A stretch of 36,116 nucleotides of DNA from Bacillota bacterium (GTDB lineage: Bacteria; Bacillota; Clostridia; Lachnospirales; Cellulosilyticaceae). Below, one piece after another: positions 16,787 to 24,317 of this stretch. The notes under the pieces were generated by a model that saw nothing but the letters and a program-made list of their open reading frames with translations, had not been told where the DNA came from and did no database searches. The stretch is from positions 1 to 36,116 of the forward strand of contig JAEWMQ010000063.1 in NCBI GenBank assembly GCA_023393125.1, written 5' to 3'. Positions within the stretch are counted from its first letter, which is position 1. Each line of letters starts with the position of its first letter. Position numbers and translations under genes: made by a program.

Positions 16787-17455
16787 TTAGCTTTTCCATT
16801 TCCAATGGTCATTGGTTGCACCAAGCTCAAAATGACATTTTACAATACCTAAATCCAATTTTGAATAGAAACCTAATCCAGCTTTAGCTGCCACAGTATT
16901 TCCTTCTAAGGTGAAGAAGAACTTCTGTTGATTCATTGATGTAGGTGCAAGTAAAGCAGCTTCCATTCCTTTTCTAAACCACTCTGGCATCTGACCATCT
17001 ACTTTGCAAAGTGTTTCTAGGGGTTTATTTTTATGTGCAATACCTTCTGTTTCACCGTAACCTAAGGCGATGACACAGCAAAGCTTTTCTCCTTTATCTA
17101 TTTTACAAGCACTTTTCCCTTTGCTATAAGTTAGTGCTACCCAGCAAGTGGAAAGTCCTAGTTGTGTAGCTTTGAGAACAACCTTTTCTCCCCAATAACC
17201 ACACATTTCCTCGAAATCTTTTCCCTTCTTCCCAACTATAGCAATATAGTTATTTACATTTTTAAATGAACCATAGTGTGCCATGAAGTTACTAAATGCA
17301 TTGGGTTCATCTGTGCATAATTGAATATGCATACCACTTTTTTTATTGCATTCATCTATATATGTCTTAAGTTCATAAGCTACTTCTTCCTCTATTTTTT
17401 GTGTTTTATAATGGCGTACTGAATGTCTTTTTTGCATTGCTTCAAAAATATCCAT
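16787..17455 (-). CDS. Nitroreductase-family protein
   Basis: A 222-residue protein of the putative-nitroreductase (TM1586-like) branch. The N-terminus has the flavin-binding pattern FEAMQKRHSVRHYK; a second repeat of the fold contains ALLAPTSMNQQKFFF near 168-182, and GLSTCWVALTY near 102 lies in the first. These proteins bind FMN and reduce nitro compounds or quinones with NAD(P)H, but the substrate of this branch is unknown. AGGAGG lies 9 bases upstream of ATG 17455. It is the second gene of an operon with an ArsR regulator, 34 bases after it, and is followed by a strong terminator. Confidence 0.88.
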   Translation of the reverse strand: MDIFEAMQKRHSVRHYKTQKIEEEVAYELKTYIDECNKKSGMHIQLCTDEPNAFSNFMAHYGSFKNVNNYIAIVGKKGKDFEEMCGYWGEKVVLKATQLGLSTCWVALTYSKGKSACKIDKGEKLCCVIALGYGETEGIAHKNKPLETLCKVDGQMPEWFRKGMEAALLAPTSMNQQKFFFTLEGNTVAAKAGLGFYSKLDLGIVKCHFELGATNDHWKWKS

Positions 17456-17489
17456 TAATCATGACCTCCTTTAATTATTTTTCACTTTC

Positions 17490-17867
17490 TTATTTTGAAT
17501 AATGCGTCTCATCATTTCGAGTATCAATTGGTGCAAAATCCTGTACAACTTCATAAATATGATTCATGAGTTGCACAATTTTTGTCCATTGTTCCTTGTT
17601 GGAATCCATATAATAATAGTTTTTAGTTCCTACTCTACGCATATTGATAATGCCTGTTTCTTTTAGTATCTGTAGGTGATGTGATACTGCGGGGCGAGAA
17701 AGATTTGTCTTTTCCGTAATTTCACCAACCCTTATGCCATCACAATTACTCTCTAAAAGTGCTAAAATAATGTTCTGCCTAGTCTCATCACCAATAGCAG
17801 TAAAGAGTTTGCTGCATTGTCTAAATTCTACCGCGATATTTTCTAACCTTTCTTTGCACTGTTCCAT
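17490..17867 (-). CDS. ArsR-family repressor
   Basis: A 125-residue winged-helix repressor. The helix-turn-helix covers about 45-75 with the typical TNLSRPAVSHHLQILKETG, followed by a wing with RRVGTKNYYYMD. The metal-binding CVC motif of the classic arsenic/cadmium sensors is absent; cysteines are only at 4, 18 and 42. A ligand other than metal, perhaps redox or xenobiotic, is therefore likely. AGGAG precedes ATG 17867. It probably represses itself and the nitroreductase gene. Confidence 0.93.
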   Translation of the reverse strand: MEQCKERLENIAVEFRQCSKLFTAIGDETRQNIILALLESNCDGIRVGEITEKTNLSRPAVSHHLQILKETGIINMRRVGTKNYYYMDSNKEQWTKIVQLMNHIYEVVQDFAPIDTRNDETHYSK

Positions 17868-17923
17868 TTATCTTCTCCTATAATTCGATAAAGTGAGGTT
17901 TACTTTTTAGTATTATAATGGTT

Positions 17924-17966
17924 GATATTTTTAAACGATTATAACATATATATCTTTAAATAGATT
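17924..17966 (-). promoter_or_regulatory. Possible ArsR operator (two direct repeats)
   Basis: Two related 17-base segments lie upstream of the arsR gene: 17924-17940 and 17950-17966, both of the form ATAT.TTTAAA..GATT, 26 bases apart. A TATAAT box on the minus strand (17938-17943) falls between them. Position and repetition suggest operator sites; this is inference. Confidence 0.35.
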
Positions 17967-18057
17967 ATTGGTAAAGAAAATCGAGACCATTCAAAAAATG
18001 CCAATTCACTATAGGTACAAATTAATATTAAAAATGTTATATAGTAATGCTAATATA

Positions 18058-18085
18058 TTGACATTTTGTGAGGGTTAGTTATAAT
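18058..18085 (+). promoter_or_regulatory. Promoter of thrS
   Basis: TTGACA (18058-18063), a 16-base spacer and TATAAT (18080-18085) match the vegetative consensus at every base. It precedes the T-box leader and the thrS gene. Confidence 0.85.
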
Positions 18086-18099
18086 AACCTTAATAACAT

Positions 18100-18366
18100 A
18101 GGAAAAGCGAAGACGGAAAAGAGTAGATTTTACAACTCATCCAGAGAGAAGAGCACTTGGTGGAAGTTCTTTATGAAAGCGTTTAATTGAAAACCATTCC
18201 TGAGCTGTTGTGCTGAACATATAAGTAGGTATAGCCGTATGTCTGCGTTAAAGGCTAGGATTTGTTAGAATCTGAAGTGAAAAGTTAAGGTGGAACCGTG
18301 CACAGATTATAAGAGCACCCTTAAATAGATGACTAGAAGGTCACTTGTTTTTGGGTGCTTTTCTTA
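18100..18366 (+). promoter_or_regulatory. Threonyl T-box leader with terminator
   Basis: A tRNA-sensing leader that raises thrS expression when uncharged tRNA-Thr accumulates. Stem I contains AGAGAG at 18143-18148 and GGTGGAA at 18159-18165. The proposed specifier is ACC (Thr) at 18193-18195, just before the TTCCTGAGC segment. The T-box core AAGGTGGAACCGTGCA is at 18287-18302; its TGGA pairs with the tRNA 3' end. The terminator stem GAGCACCC/GGGTGCTT (18313-18320 and 18353-18360) ends in a T run. The specifier assignment is by eye and matches the downstream gene. Confidence 0.92.
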
Positions 18367-18404
18367 TGTTATATGCTCGTAATTTGAAAGGGAGGACATG
18401 AGAA

Positions 18405-20174
18405 ATGAAAGTAATAATGAAAGATGGTTTAGTAAAAGATTTTAAGTTCGAGGAACAAGAGGGAAAGAATGCTTTTAGACATACAGCATCTCATGTTTTA
18501 GCGCAAGCTGTTAAAAGATTATATCCAACTACAAAGTGTGCTATTGGGCCTGTGATTGAAGATGGGTTTTACTATGATTTTGAATTTGACTTTGAATTTA
18601 CAGCAGTGCATCTAGTAGAGATTGAGCAAGAGATGAGAAGAATCGTCAAGGAAAGTCTTTCTTTACAAAGATATACTTTAAGTAGAGAAGAAGCACTTGC
18701 ATTAATGGAGGAGAAAAACGAGCCTTATAAAATAGAACTCATTAATGATTTACCTGAAGATGCACAGCTTAGCTTTTATCAGCAAGGAGATTATGTGGAA
18801 TTATGTGCGGGACCACATGTCTCTAATACAAGTATAATCAAAGCCTTTAAGCTAACAGCAACTGCTGGGGCTTATTGGAGAGGAAATGAAAAGAATAAGA
18901 TGCTCACAAGGATTTATGGAACAGCTTTTCCAAAGAGTAGTGAACTAGAAGCCTATTTACAAAGTATTGAAGAAGCTAAGAAGAGAGATCATAGAAAGTT
19001 AGGAAAAGAACTAGGCTTATTCACAATCCTAGACGAAGGACCAGGTTTTCCATTCTTCCTACCAAAAGGTATGATACTAAAAAATCTTTTAGTTGATTAT
19101 TGGAGAAAGCTCCATACTAGAGAAGGTTATGTAGAAATCAGTACACCTATGATGCTAAATAAAGAGCTTTGGGAGACATCAGGGCATTGGGATCACTACC
19201 GTGAAAATATGTATACTACAGTTATTGATGATACAGACTTTGCCATTAAACCAATGAATTGTCCTGGTGGCATGCTAGTCTATAAATTACAACCTCACTC
19301 TTATCGTGAACTTCCTATTCGTATGGGTGAATTAGGATTAGTTCATAGACATGAAAAATCAGGAGCTTTACATGGCCTTATGCGTGTACGCTGCTTTACA
19401 CAAGATGATGCTCATATTTTTATGACACAGGAACAAATTACAGATGAGATTAAAGGTGTTGTAAGGCTTGTAGATGAAGTGTATAGCAAGTTTGGATTCA
19501 AATATCATATAGAATTATCAACTCGTCCCGAAAATAGCATTGGTAGTGATGAAGATTGGGAACTTGCTACAGCAGGATTAAAGAAGGCTTTGGATGAACT
19601 GCAATTAGAATATGTCATTAATGAGGGAGACGGTGCTTTCTATGGGCCAAAGATAGACTTCCACTTAGAAGACTCTATAGGCAGAACATGGCAGTGTGGT
19701 ACTATTCAACTAGATTTTCAGCTTCCTTTAAGATTTGAAGCAGAATACATTGGTGCAGATGGCAAGAAGCATAGACCTATTATGATTCACCGTGTTGTCT
19801 TTGGCTCTATCGAAAGATTCATAGGAATTCTAATTGAGCATTATGCAGGTAAATTCCCTCTTTGGTTAGCTCCAGTACAAGTAAAAGTACTACCTATCTC
19901 AGATAAATTCGCAGAGTATGGCGCTTCTATTCTGGAGGTATTAAAAAAACAAGGTATTCGTTGTGAGCTAGATAATAGGGATGAAAAGATAGGTTATAAA
20001 ATTAGAGAAGCACAACTAGATAAAGTACCTTATATGGTAGTTGTAGGTCAAAAAGAGGTAGAAAATAATCTTGTTACAATTCGTAGGCGAGATGAAAACG
20101 CTCAAGAAAGCTATAGTATACAAGAGCTTGTACAACTGTTAGAGAATGAAATGCAAGGGGATTCTATTCACTAG
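18405..20174 (+). CDS. thrS: Threonyl-tRNA synthetase lacking the TGS domain
   Basis: A 589-residue enzyme that charges tRNA-Thr. The editing domain is present: H26xxxH30 and Cys134/His138 in CAGPH. The class II core has the zinc ligands Cys286, His337 and His462, motif 2 HRHEKSGALHGLMRVRCF and motif 3 GSIERFIG with Arg471. The anticodon-binding domain covers about 485-585. All these residues sit about 48 positions earlier than in the E. coli enzyme. Only about 20 residues precede the editing domain, so the N-terminal TGS domain is missing. GGGAGG lies 9 bases before ATG 18405, and the T-box terminator ends about 40 bases upstream, so no longer start is possible. Expression should follow tRNA-Thr charging. 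Confidence 0.97.
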   Translation: MKVIMKDGLVKDFKFEEQEGKNAFRHTASHVLAQAVKRLYPTTKCAIGPVIEDGFYYDFEFDFEFTAVHLVEIEQEMRRIVKESLSLQRYTLSREEALALMEEKNEPYKIELINDLPEDAQLSFYQQGDYVELCAGPHVSNTSIIKAFKLTATAGAYWRGNEKNKMLTRIYGTAFPKSSELEAYLQSIEEAKKRDHRKLGKELGLFTILDEGPGFPFFLPKGMILKNLLVDYWRKLHTREGYVEISTPMMLNKELWETSGHWDHYRENMYTTVIDDTDFAIKPMNCPGGMLVYKLQPHSYRELPIRMGELGLVHRHEKSGALHGLMRVRCFTQDDAHIFMTQEQITDEIKGVVRLVDEVYSKFGFKYHIELSTRPENSIGSDEDWELATAGLKKALDELQLEYVINEGDGAFYGPKIDFHLEDSIGRTWQCGTIQLDFQLPLRFEAEYIGADGKKHRPIMIHRVVFGSIERFIGILIEHYAGKFPLWLAPVQVKVLPISDKFAEYGASILEVLKKQGIRCELDNRDEKIGYKIREAQLDKVPYMVVVGQKEVENNLVTIRRRDENAQESYSIQELVQLLENEMQGDSIH

Positions 20175-20231
20175 AAGTAAGGTTGTCTATGAGAAGCTAG
20201 AAACTAAGCGAATAAGGAATTAGTAGGTGAG

Positions 20232-20270
20232 AAGCTACACTAAGCAAATACTGTTTGGTGTAGCTTTTTT
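20232..20270 (+). terminator. Terminator of thrS
   Basis: A 9-bp stem AAGCTACAC/GTGTAGCTT (20232-20240 and 20258-20266), followed by TTTT, 58 bases after the thrS stop. Confidence 0.85.
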
Positions 20271-20564
20271 GTGGTATTGATCTCTGATAGGAAAGAAAAA
20301 TGCCTATATATAAACTTGGAATATTTAGAAAATATTGATTAAGTGCTTCTAGGAATGATAAGATATTTGTACAGTATTAAAAAGATAATCAGTTTATTGC
20401 AAGCGATTAATTCAACCTATACGAGTGGAACATAACGAACGGGCAATAAAGGTAAAAGGCTATGCTCTACTCATAGTGATGGTAGTAGTTTTGTTAGTAG
20501 AATGAAAGAGTGCTGTTGGTGTGAGACGTATACTGATGTAAGAAGTGATAGAGGGGGTGAAGTG
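20271..20564. other. Intergenic stretch without recognised feature
   Basis: No RNA gene or convincing promoter is seen. A short open frame with a hydrophobic end lies at about 20427-20504, but it has no ribosome site. The stretch probably contains the promoter of the gene at 20565, which I cannot place. Confidence 0.4.
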
Positions 20565-21890
20565 TTGAGAAGAGGACATATCTGTTATCTAATAGTAGGG
20601 GGACTGATAATAGTAATACTAATGAAAATATTTTTATCGCAAAATGAACCTAAGAGAAAAATAGAAGCTAATCACGTGATAGATACTACAGTTAATAGTG
20701 AGGGAGAAAAAGAGAAGCAATTAATAGAAGATCAAGGTATTAATGAGTTGTTAGAAGAAGCAAAGGGAGCAACAACTCTAGATATTATACAAGGTGGACA
20801 GAGTGAAGAAAATCCGGGAGTAGTGGACCCACCTACTACTATCACTAACCCTCAGCAGATTCAGCTACTAGTTCAGCAATTACATAGAAGAGAAACAGCG
20901 TTAATGACAGAGGGGGATTGGGTGGAGAGTTATTTGTTAAGGTTTTATGATAAGGGCAACATCATGGGAGACTTAACGTTAAAAGAGAGTGTTTGGGAAA
21001 AAACATTTTGGGTTGAATATAAAGGAAAGCAGTATGAGGTTGACCGTGATTTTTTTAGAATCATTAAAGACTTAAAGCGATATAAACCTAATGAAGAACT
21101 AATGCCAGAGGATGCAATAGCATTATTTTCAAAATACAACTACGCACCTGTAATGCTATTTCAGCGGGAGGAGTATACCTTGCCGAAGGATTTAAAGGTA
21201 ACTAGCGTAGATGAAATGGAGGCTATTTACTTTGGATTAGGACTAGAGATGTCTAAGGCAATTGGAATGGATTACACAGCAGTATTAGGTAAGATGGTAA
21301 CCATAGAAAGCTATTACTTAAAAGAGTCATTTTTAGAAGGTGAGTATAAAGAGGAGGTAAATCCAAGAGGAATAATCATACGATATAATGGTGCTATTGT
21401 AGGGGCCCACATAGATAGTAATAATTTAGCTACAAATTTCTATGCTTTAACAGGAGAAAGTTTTGAGCAAGTAGTAGAGAGTACAAAAGAAGAATATATC
21501 AATAAAAATATTATGGATACTTATCAGAGGCCTTCTTTATCAGATGAAGAACTTATCGTTGCTTACATAGATTGCAATGTTCATAGAAACTATGACCTCT
21601 TCTATGAAATTAGAGCTAGTAGGTTTTGGTTAGAAACGCTATTTTTATATAAAGAAGATCAGGAATTGTTTAGTCAAAAAGAAAATAGACAGGGAATGGG
21701 TACGGATTATAAAGGGATTACAATTACTTCTATTAGTGAAATAAAAGAGGAAAAGCATAGTCCTGAAATTTCAAAGACTTATGGCGTTACCTTTTTTATA
21801 GAGAGTGAGGCTGGAGGAGAAGAGAATTATGAGCCAGTCTATATAGGGGAAGAAAACGGGATTAGGGTAATTTATAATATAGGGATATAG
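20565..21890 (+). CDS. Membrane-anchored extracellular protein of unknown function
   Basis: Not recognised with confidence. A 441-residue protein with one N-terminal membrane helix (about 6-25) and a long acidic hydrophilic part that would lie outside the cell. There is a low-complexity linker (30-90), then a region of several helices, then a C-terminal domain from about 330 that resembles small NTF2/DUF4829-type folds (LSDEELIVAYIDCNVHRNYD, ending in GEENGIRVIYNIGI). The start is taken as TTG 20565 with GAGGGGG 7 bases upstream; the in-frame ATG at 20502 would add 21 cysteine-rich residues and has no ribosome site. It is a single gene between thrS and a small membrane protein, ended by its own terminator. 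A sensor or envelope-associated role is possible. Confidence 0.7.
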   Translation: MRRGHICYLIVGGLIIVILMKIFLSQNEPKRKIEANHVIDTTVNSEGEKEKQLIEDQGINELLEEAKGATTLDIIQGGQSEENPGVVDPPTTITNPQQIQLLVQQLHRRETALMTEGDWVESYLLRFYDKGNIMGDLTLKESVWEKTFWVEYKGKQYEVDRDFFRIIKDLKRYKPNEELMPEDAIALFSKYNYAPVMLFQREEYTLPKDLKVTSVDEMEAIYFGLGLEMSKAIGMDYTAVLGKMVTIESYYLKESFLEGEYKEEVNPRGIIIRYNGAIVGAHIDSNNLATNFYALTGESFEQVVESTKEEYINKNIMDTYQRPSLSDEELIVAYIDCNVHRNYDLFYEIRASRFWLETLFLYKEDQELFSQKENRQGMGTDYKGITITSISEIKEEKHSPEISKTYGVTFFIESEAGGEENYEPVYIGEENGIRVIYNIGI

Positions 21891-21914
21891 ATAAATAAAG
21901 ATATATAGGTAAAT

Positions 21915-21967
21915 AAAGGTATATAATGCTAAAGCTTTCACAGCTTAGTGTTATATACCTTTTATTA
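21915..21967 (+). terminator. Terminator after the unknown membrane-anchored protein gene
   Basis: A long two-part stem: AAAGGTATATAA (21915-21926) with TTATATACCTTT, and an inner AAGCT/AGCTT part, ending in TTTT, 24 bases after the stop. Confidence 0.8.
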
Positions 21968-22165
21968 TTAAAGTGATTGCGTATAATTCAGTCCTAAAAA
22001 GGGAGATGTAAAGGATTTAAGTTTTAGAATACCACGATGTATATAATTCTTGAAAATGAAACATGTCAAGAAACCTAACAGTATAGGCAAAGCATATATA
22101 AGTTTTGGGATTCATAGAATGAATAAGAAAACTATAGGAATAAATGATAGAAATAGGGGGGGAAT

Positions 22166-22666
22166 ATGGAAACAAATGAATTGACCTTTTCGGCGGTATT
22201 AACATCACTTATTTTAGTAATAGAAGTATTAGCGGCTAAAACGGGAGAAAGCATGGTGATTTTAACGGTATTTTCTACATTGCCACTATACATTTTGACT
22301 TGTAAAAAGATAAGGCTTGGGTTAATGAGCTACAGCATTGTTGCATTGGTTTTGCTTATGATTAATTTTCATCAACTTATCTTTTTCTTATGTACTAATG
22401 GACTCATTGGCCTAACACTAGGAGTGTTGAGTAAATACAAGAAAGTTCTGCGGATTGTAGTGACAGCTAGTATAAGTGTCATTGGTTTATTAGGAGTATC
22501 ACTTATTTTAGGAATTAATTTATTTGGAATTGTTTATAAGTCATCTATGGTAGTAGGGGTAATCATTATATTTGTGATCATGATTATCTACTGTTGGTTG
22601 TATGATTGGTTTGCGAGGATGATTGATGGACGGGTAAATAAAATAGTAAAACAAAGCAGAGGATGA
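22166..22666 (+). CDS. Small integral membrane protein, five to six helices
   Basis: A 166-residue, almost entirely hydrophobic protein with helices at about 8-25, 29-45, 52-70, 72-86, 93-117 and 124-148, and a basic tail. AGGGGGG lies 4 bases before ATG 22166. The overall layout recalls ECF-transporter S-components or DUF2232 (YybS-like) proteins, but no diagnostic motif is present, so the family is open. It stands alone, 275 bases after the previous gene, and converges with the beta-propeller gene. Confidence 0.7.
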   Translation: METNELTFSAVLTSLILVIEVLAAKTGESMVILTVFSTLPLYILTCKKIRLGLMSYSIVALVLLMINFHQLIFFLCTNGLIGLTLGVLSKYKKVLRIVVTASISVIGLLGVSLILGINLFGIVYKSSMVVGVIIIFVIMIIYCWLYDWFARMIDGRVNKIVKQSRG

Positions 22667-22679
22667 AAAATCCTCTGCT
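22655..22679 (-). terminator. Terminator of the beta-propeller gene
   Basis: A perfect 10-bp stem AGCAGAGGAT/ATCCTCTGCT with a 5-base loop. On the minus strand it is followed by the T-rich TTGTTTTACTATTTTA. It overlaps the end of the small membrane protein gene, whose stop codon is inside the loop. Confidence 0.65.
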
Positions 22680-22684
22680 GTACT

Positions 22685-22730
22685 AAGAAGGGAGATGAGG
22701 TGAGAAGTATGAATGCTAATCTCCCTTCTT
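22685..22730. repeat. Second strong hairpin between convergent genes
   Basis: A perfect 12-bp stem AAGAAGGGAGAT/ATCTCCCTTCTT (22685-22696 and 22719-22730) with a 22-base loop, and no T run on either strand. It lies 13 bases before the end of the beta-propeller gene. It may protect mRNA 3' ends or help termination together with the adjacent hairpin. Confidence 0.6.
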
Positions 22731-22743
22731 ATAAGGTAGCCTG

Positions 22744-24141
22744 TCAATTAAGAGAGAAAGTATAGACACCATGAAATTTAGGATTTCCCCCGTATAAGCC
22801 AGGAACGCCAGCTCCAAAAATAAGAGAGTCTTTAGTATAAGAAAGACTAGAGCCAATAGAGATTTTGGGGATTTCTCCTATCCAAACAATGTGTCCATCT
22901 TTTAAGGAGTAAGCATAGATTTTACCGTCATAAGTAGGTACGAAATATAGGTCATTAAGGAGTAAGCCATTACTCATAGCATTAGTACCCTGAGAAATAA
23001 CAGACCAAATGATTTCGCCGGTATTGGCATTTAAGGAGCAAATAGTCATGGTATCTTTAGGTTTTTTATTTCTAGTCCAAATATAAAGTCGTCCTTCTTT
23101 ATAAGAAGCTGCAGAACGTATACCATCATCACTTTCACTATTAATATGGCAATTGGTATGCCATAAAAGCTCACCTGTTTGAAGATTAAAGGTGTAGAAG
23201 TAGCCATTTTTATTTCCTAGACCAACAGATTTAATGGTTTGGTTGTTATTTTTACAATTAAAGATAACAGGTGTAGAACCAAAGTCAAAGTCAGGACCTT
23301 CTCTTTTAAGTGGCAGCCAAGTATCATTAGCTGTAACTTGATATTGCCATTTGTAGTCGCCGGTTATAGCATTTAAGGCAATAGCAGAATCAGAGGACTT
23401 AGAAGCAGGTAGCCCATAATTATTTCCTGTACCAAAAACTAAGGTATTAGAAGTAGGATCTACGGCAAATCCTCCCCATATACTGGCACCTTTTGCGTTT
23501 AGGGCATCGTCAGGTAATAGGCCTATCATCTTTTTGCTCCATACTCTTTTAAAAGAGGTTTGATCAAAAGCTATGACTTGACCAATAGAAGTAGGATGAT
23601 AAGGTTTAAAAAGAAGTTTGGAAATAACTTCAACAATTTCATCGCAAGAAGAAATACCCACATAAACTAATTCCCCCTCACCTAATAATGCAGTAAGATT
23701 GCCAGAATAAAGGGGTAGAGAAAGCTTTTCACGAGAAAGAATTTTGCCATCCTCTGCATTAATAACAAAGAATTCACCAGCAGCACCATTTTTTAAGGGT
23801 TTGCCAGGCTTACTGCCCACACTAGCTAGATAAAGCCTATTGTTATTAAGATAACCGCTGCCAGCAAAGCCATACCACATATAAGGTAGAGGTTCACTTA
23901 GATATTTATTTAAAAAAGGTACTTTAGTTAAAAAGGAATTAGCAGTAGCTGGTTGATAAAGTTGTTTTTTATAGATGAGATCACCTGTTTTTATATCTAG
24001 CGCATAAACATAGCCAGCCCAGTCATAAGCGTACACAGTATTAGAAGTAATTAAAGGAATTCCAGTAACATAACCGTTTGTTTGATAATGCCAGCTAGGC
24101 TTTAATCGACCTACAGTAGAGCTTGAGATTATTGGTTGCAT
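22744..24141 (-). CDS. PQQ-type (quinoprotein-like) beta-propeller protein
   Basis: A 465-residue protein built of repeated PQQ blades, with several copies of the pattern 'YALDIKTGDL.. ' / 'FNLQTGELLWHT' / 'LNANTGEIIW'. The segment SSDSAIALNAITGDYKWQYQ, the following ANDTW and DFDFGSTPVIF, and GLGNKNGYFYTFNLQTGELLW closely match polyvinyl-alcohol/methanol-dehydrogenase-like quinoproteins. The N-terminus has no signal peptide or haem c domain, so it appears cytoplasmic. AAGGAGG lies 7 bases before ATG 24141. PQQ enzymes are usually periplasmic in aerobes, so binding of PQQ and the reaction here are both uncertain; it may be a structural propeller. It is a single gene with its own terminator. 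Confidence 0.8.
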   Translation of the reverse strand: MQPIISSSTVGRLKPSWHYQTNGYVTGIPLITSNTVYAYDWAGYVYALDIKTGDLIYKKQLYQPATANSFLTKVPFLNKYLSEPLPYMWYGFAGSGYLNNNRLYLASVGSKPGKPLKNGAAGEFFVINAEDGKILSREKLSLPLYSGNLTALLGEGELVYVGISSCDEIVEVISKLLFKPYHPTSIGQVIAFDQTSFKRVWSKKMIGLLPDDALNAKGASIWGGFAVDPTSNTLVFGTGNNYGLPASKSSDSAIALNAITGDYKWQYQVTANDTWLPLKREGPDFDFGSTPVIFNCKNNNQTIKSVGLGNKNGYFYTFNLQTGELLWHTNCHINSESDDGIRSAASYKEGRLYIWTRNKKPKDTMTICSLNANTGEIIWSVISQGTNAMSNGLLLNDLYFVPTYDGKIYAYSLKDGHIVWIGEIPKISIGSSLSYTKDSLIFGAGVPGLYGGNPKFHGVYTFSLN

Positions 24142-24256
24142 GAAAGCCTCCTTTTATGCATAGTCAATAGATTGACCAGTATTATATGCCTATGGTTAAA
24201 TATTATTTAATATGCCTTTTTTTACTTTCTTATGCTTAAAGTTTTTTAGCCTACAT

Positions 24257-24298
24257 AAAAAAGCTACTGTACTTATTTCTTAGTACAGTAGCTTTTTT
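24257..24298. terminator. Terminator between the GltD-like and beta-propeller genes
   Basis: A perfect 17-bp stem (24257-24273 with 24282-24298) rich in A at one end and T at the other, so it can work in both directions. It lies 20 bases after the leftward GltD-like gene and is a clear terminator for it. Confidence 0.9.
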
Positions 24299-24317
24299 GT
24301 AGATGATCAATTTTATG

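Noticed and set aside
18100..18366. Leader upstream of thrS as another riboswitch type
   Set aside because: The AGAGAG and GGTG elements, the TGGAACC core, the Thr codon and the terminator together are specific to T-boxes.
20427..20504. Short hydrophobic open frame before the unknown anchored protein
   Set aside because: GTG start without ribosome site, about 24 residues, no support beyond hydrophobicity.
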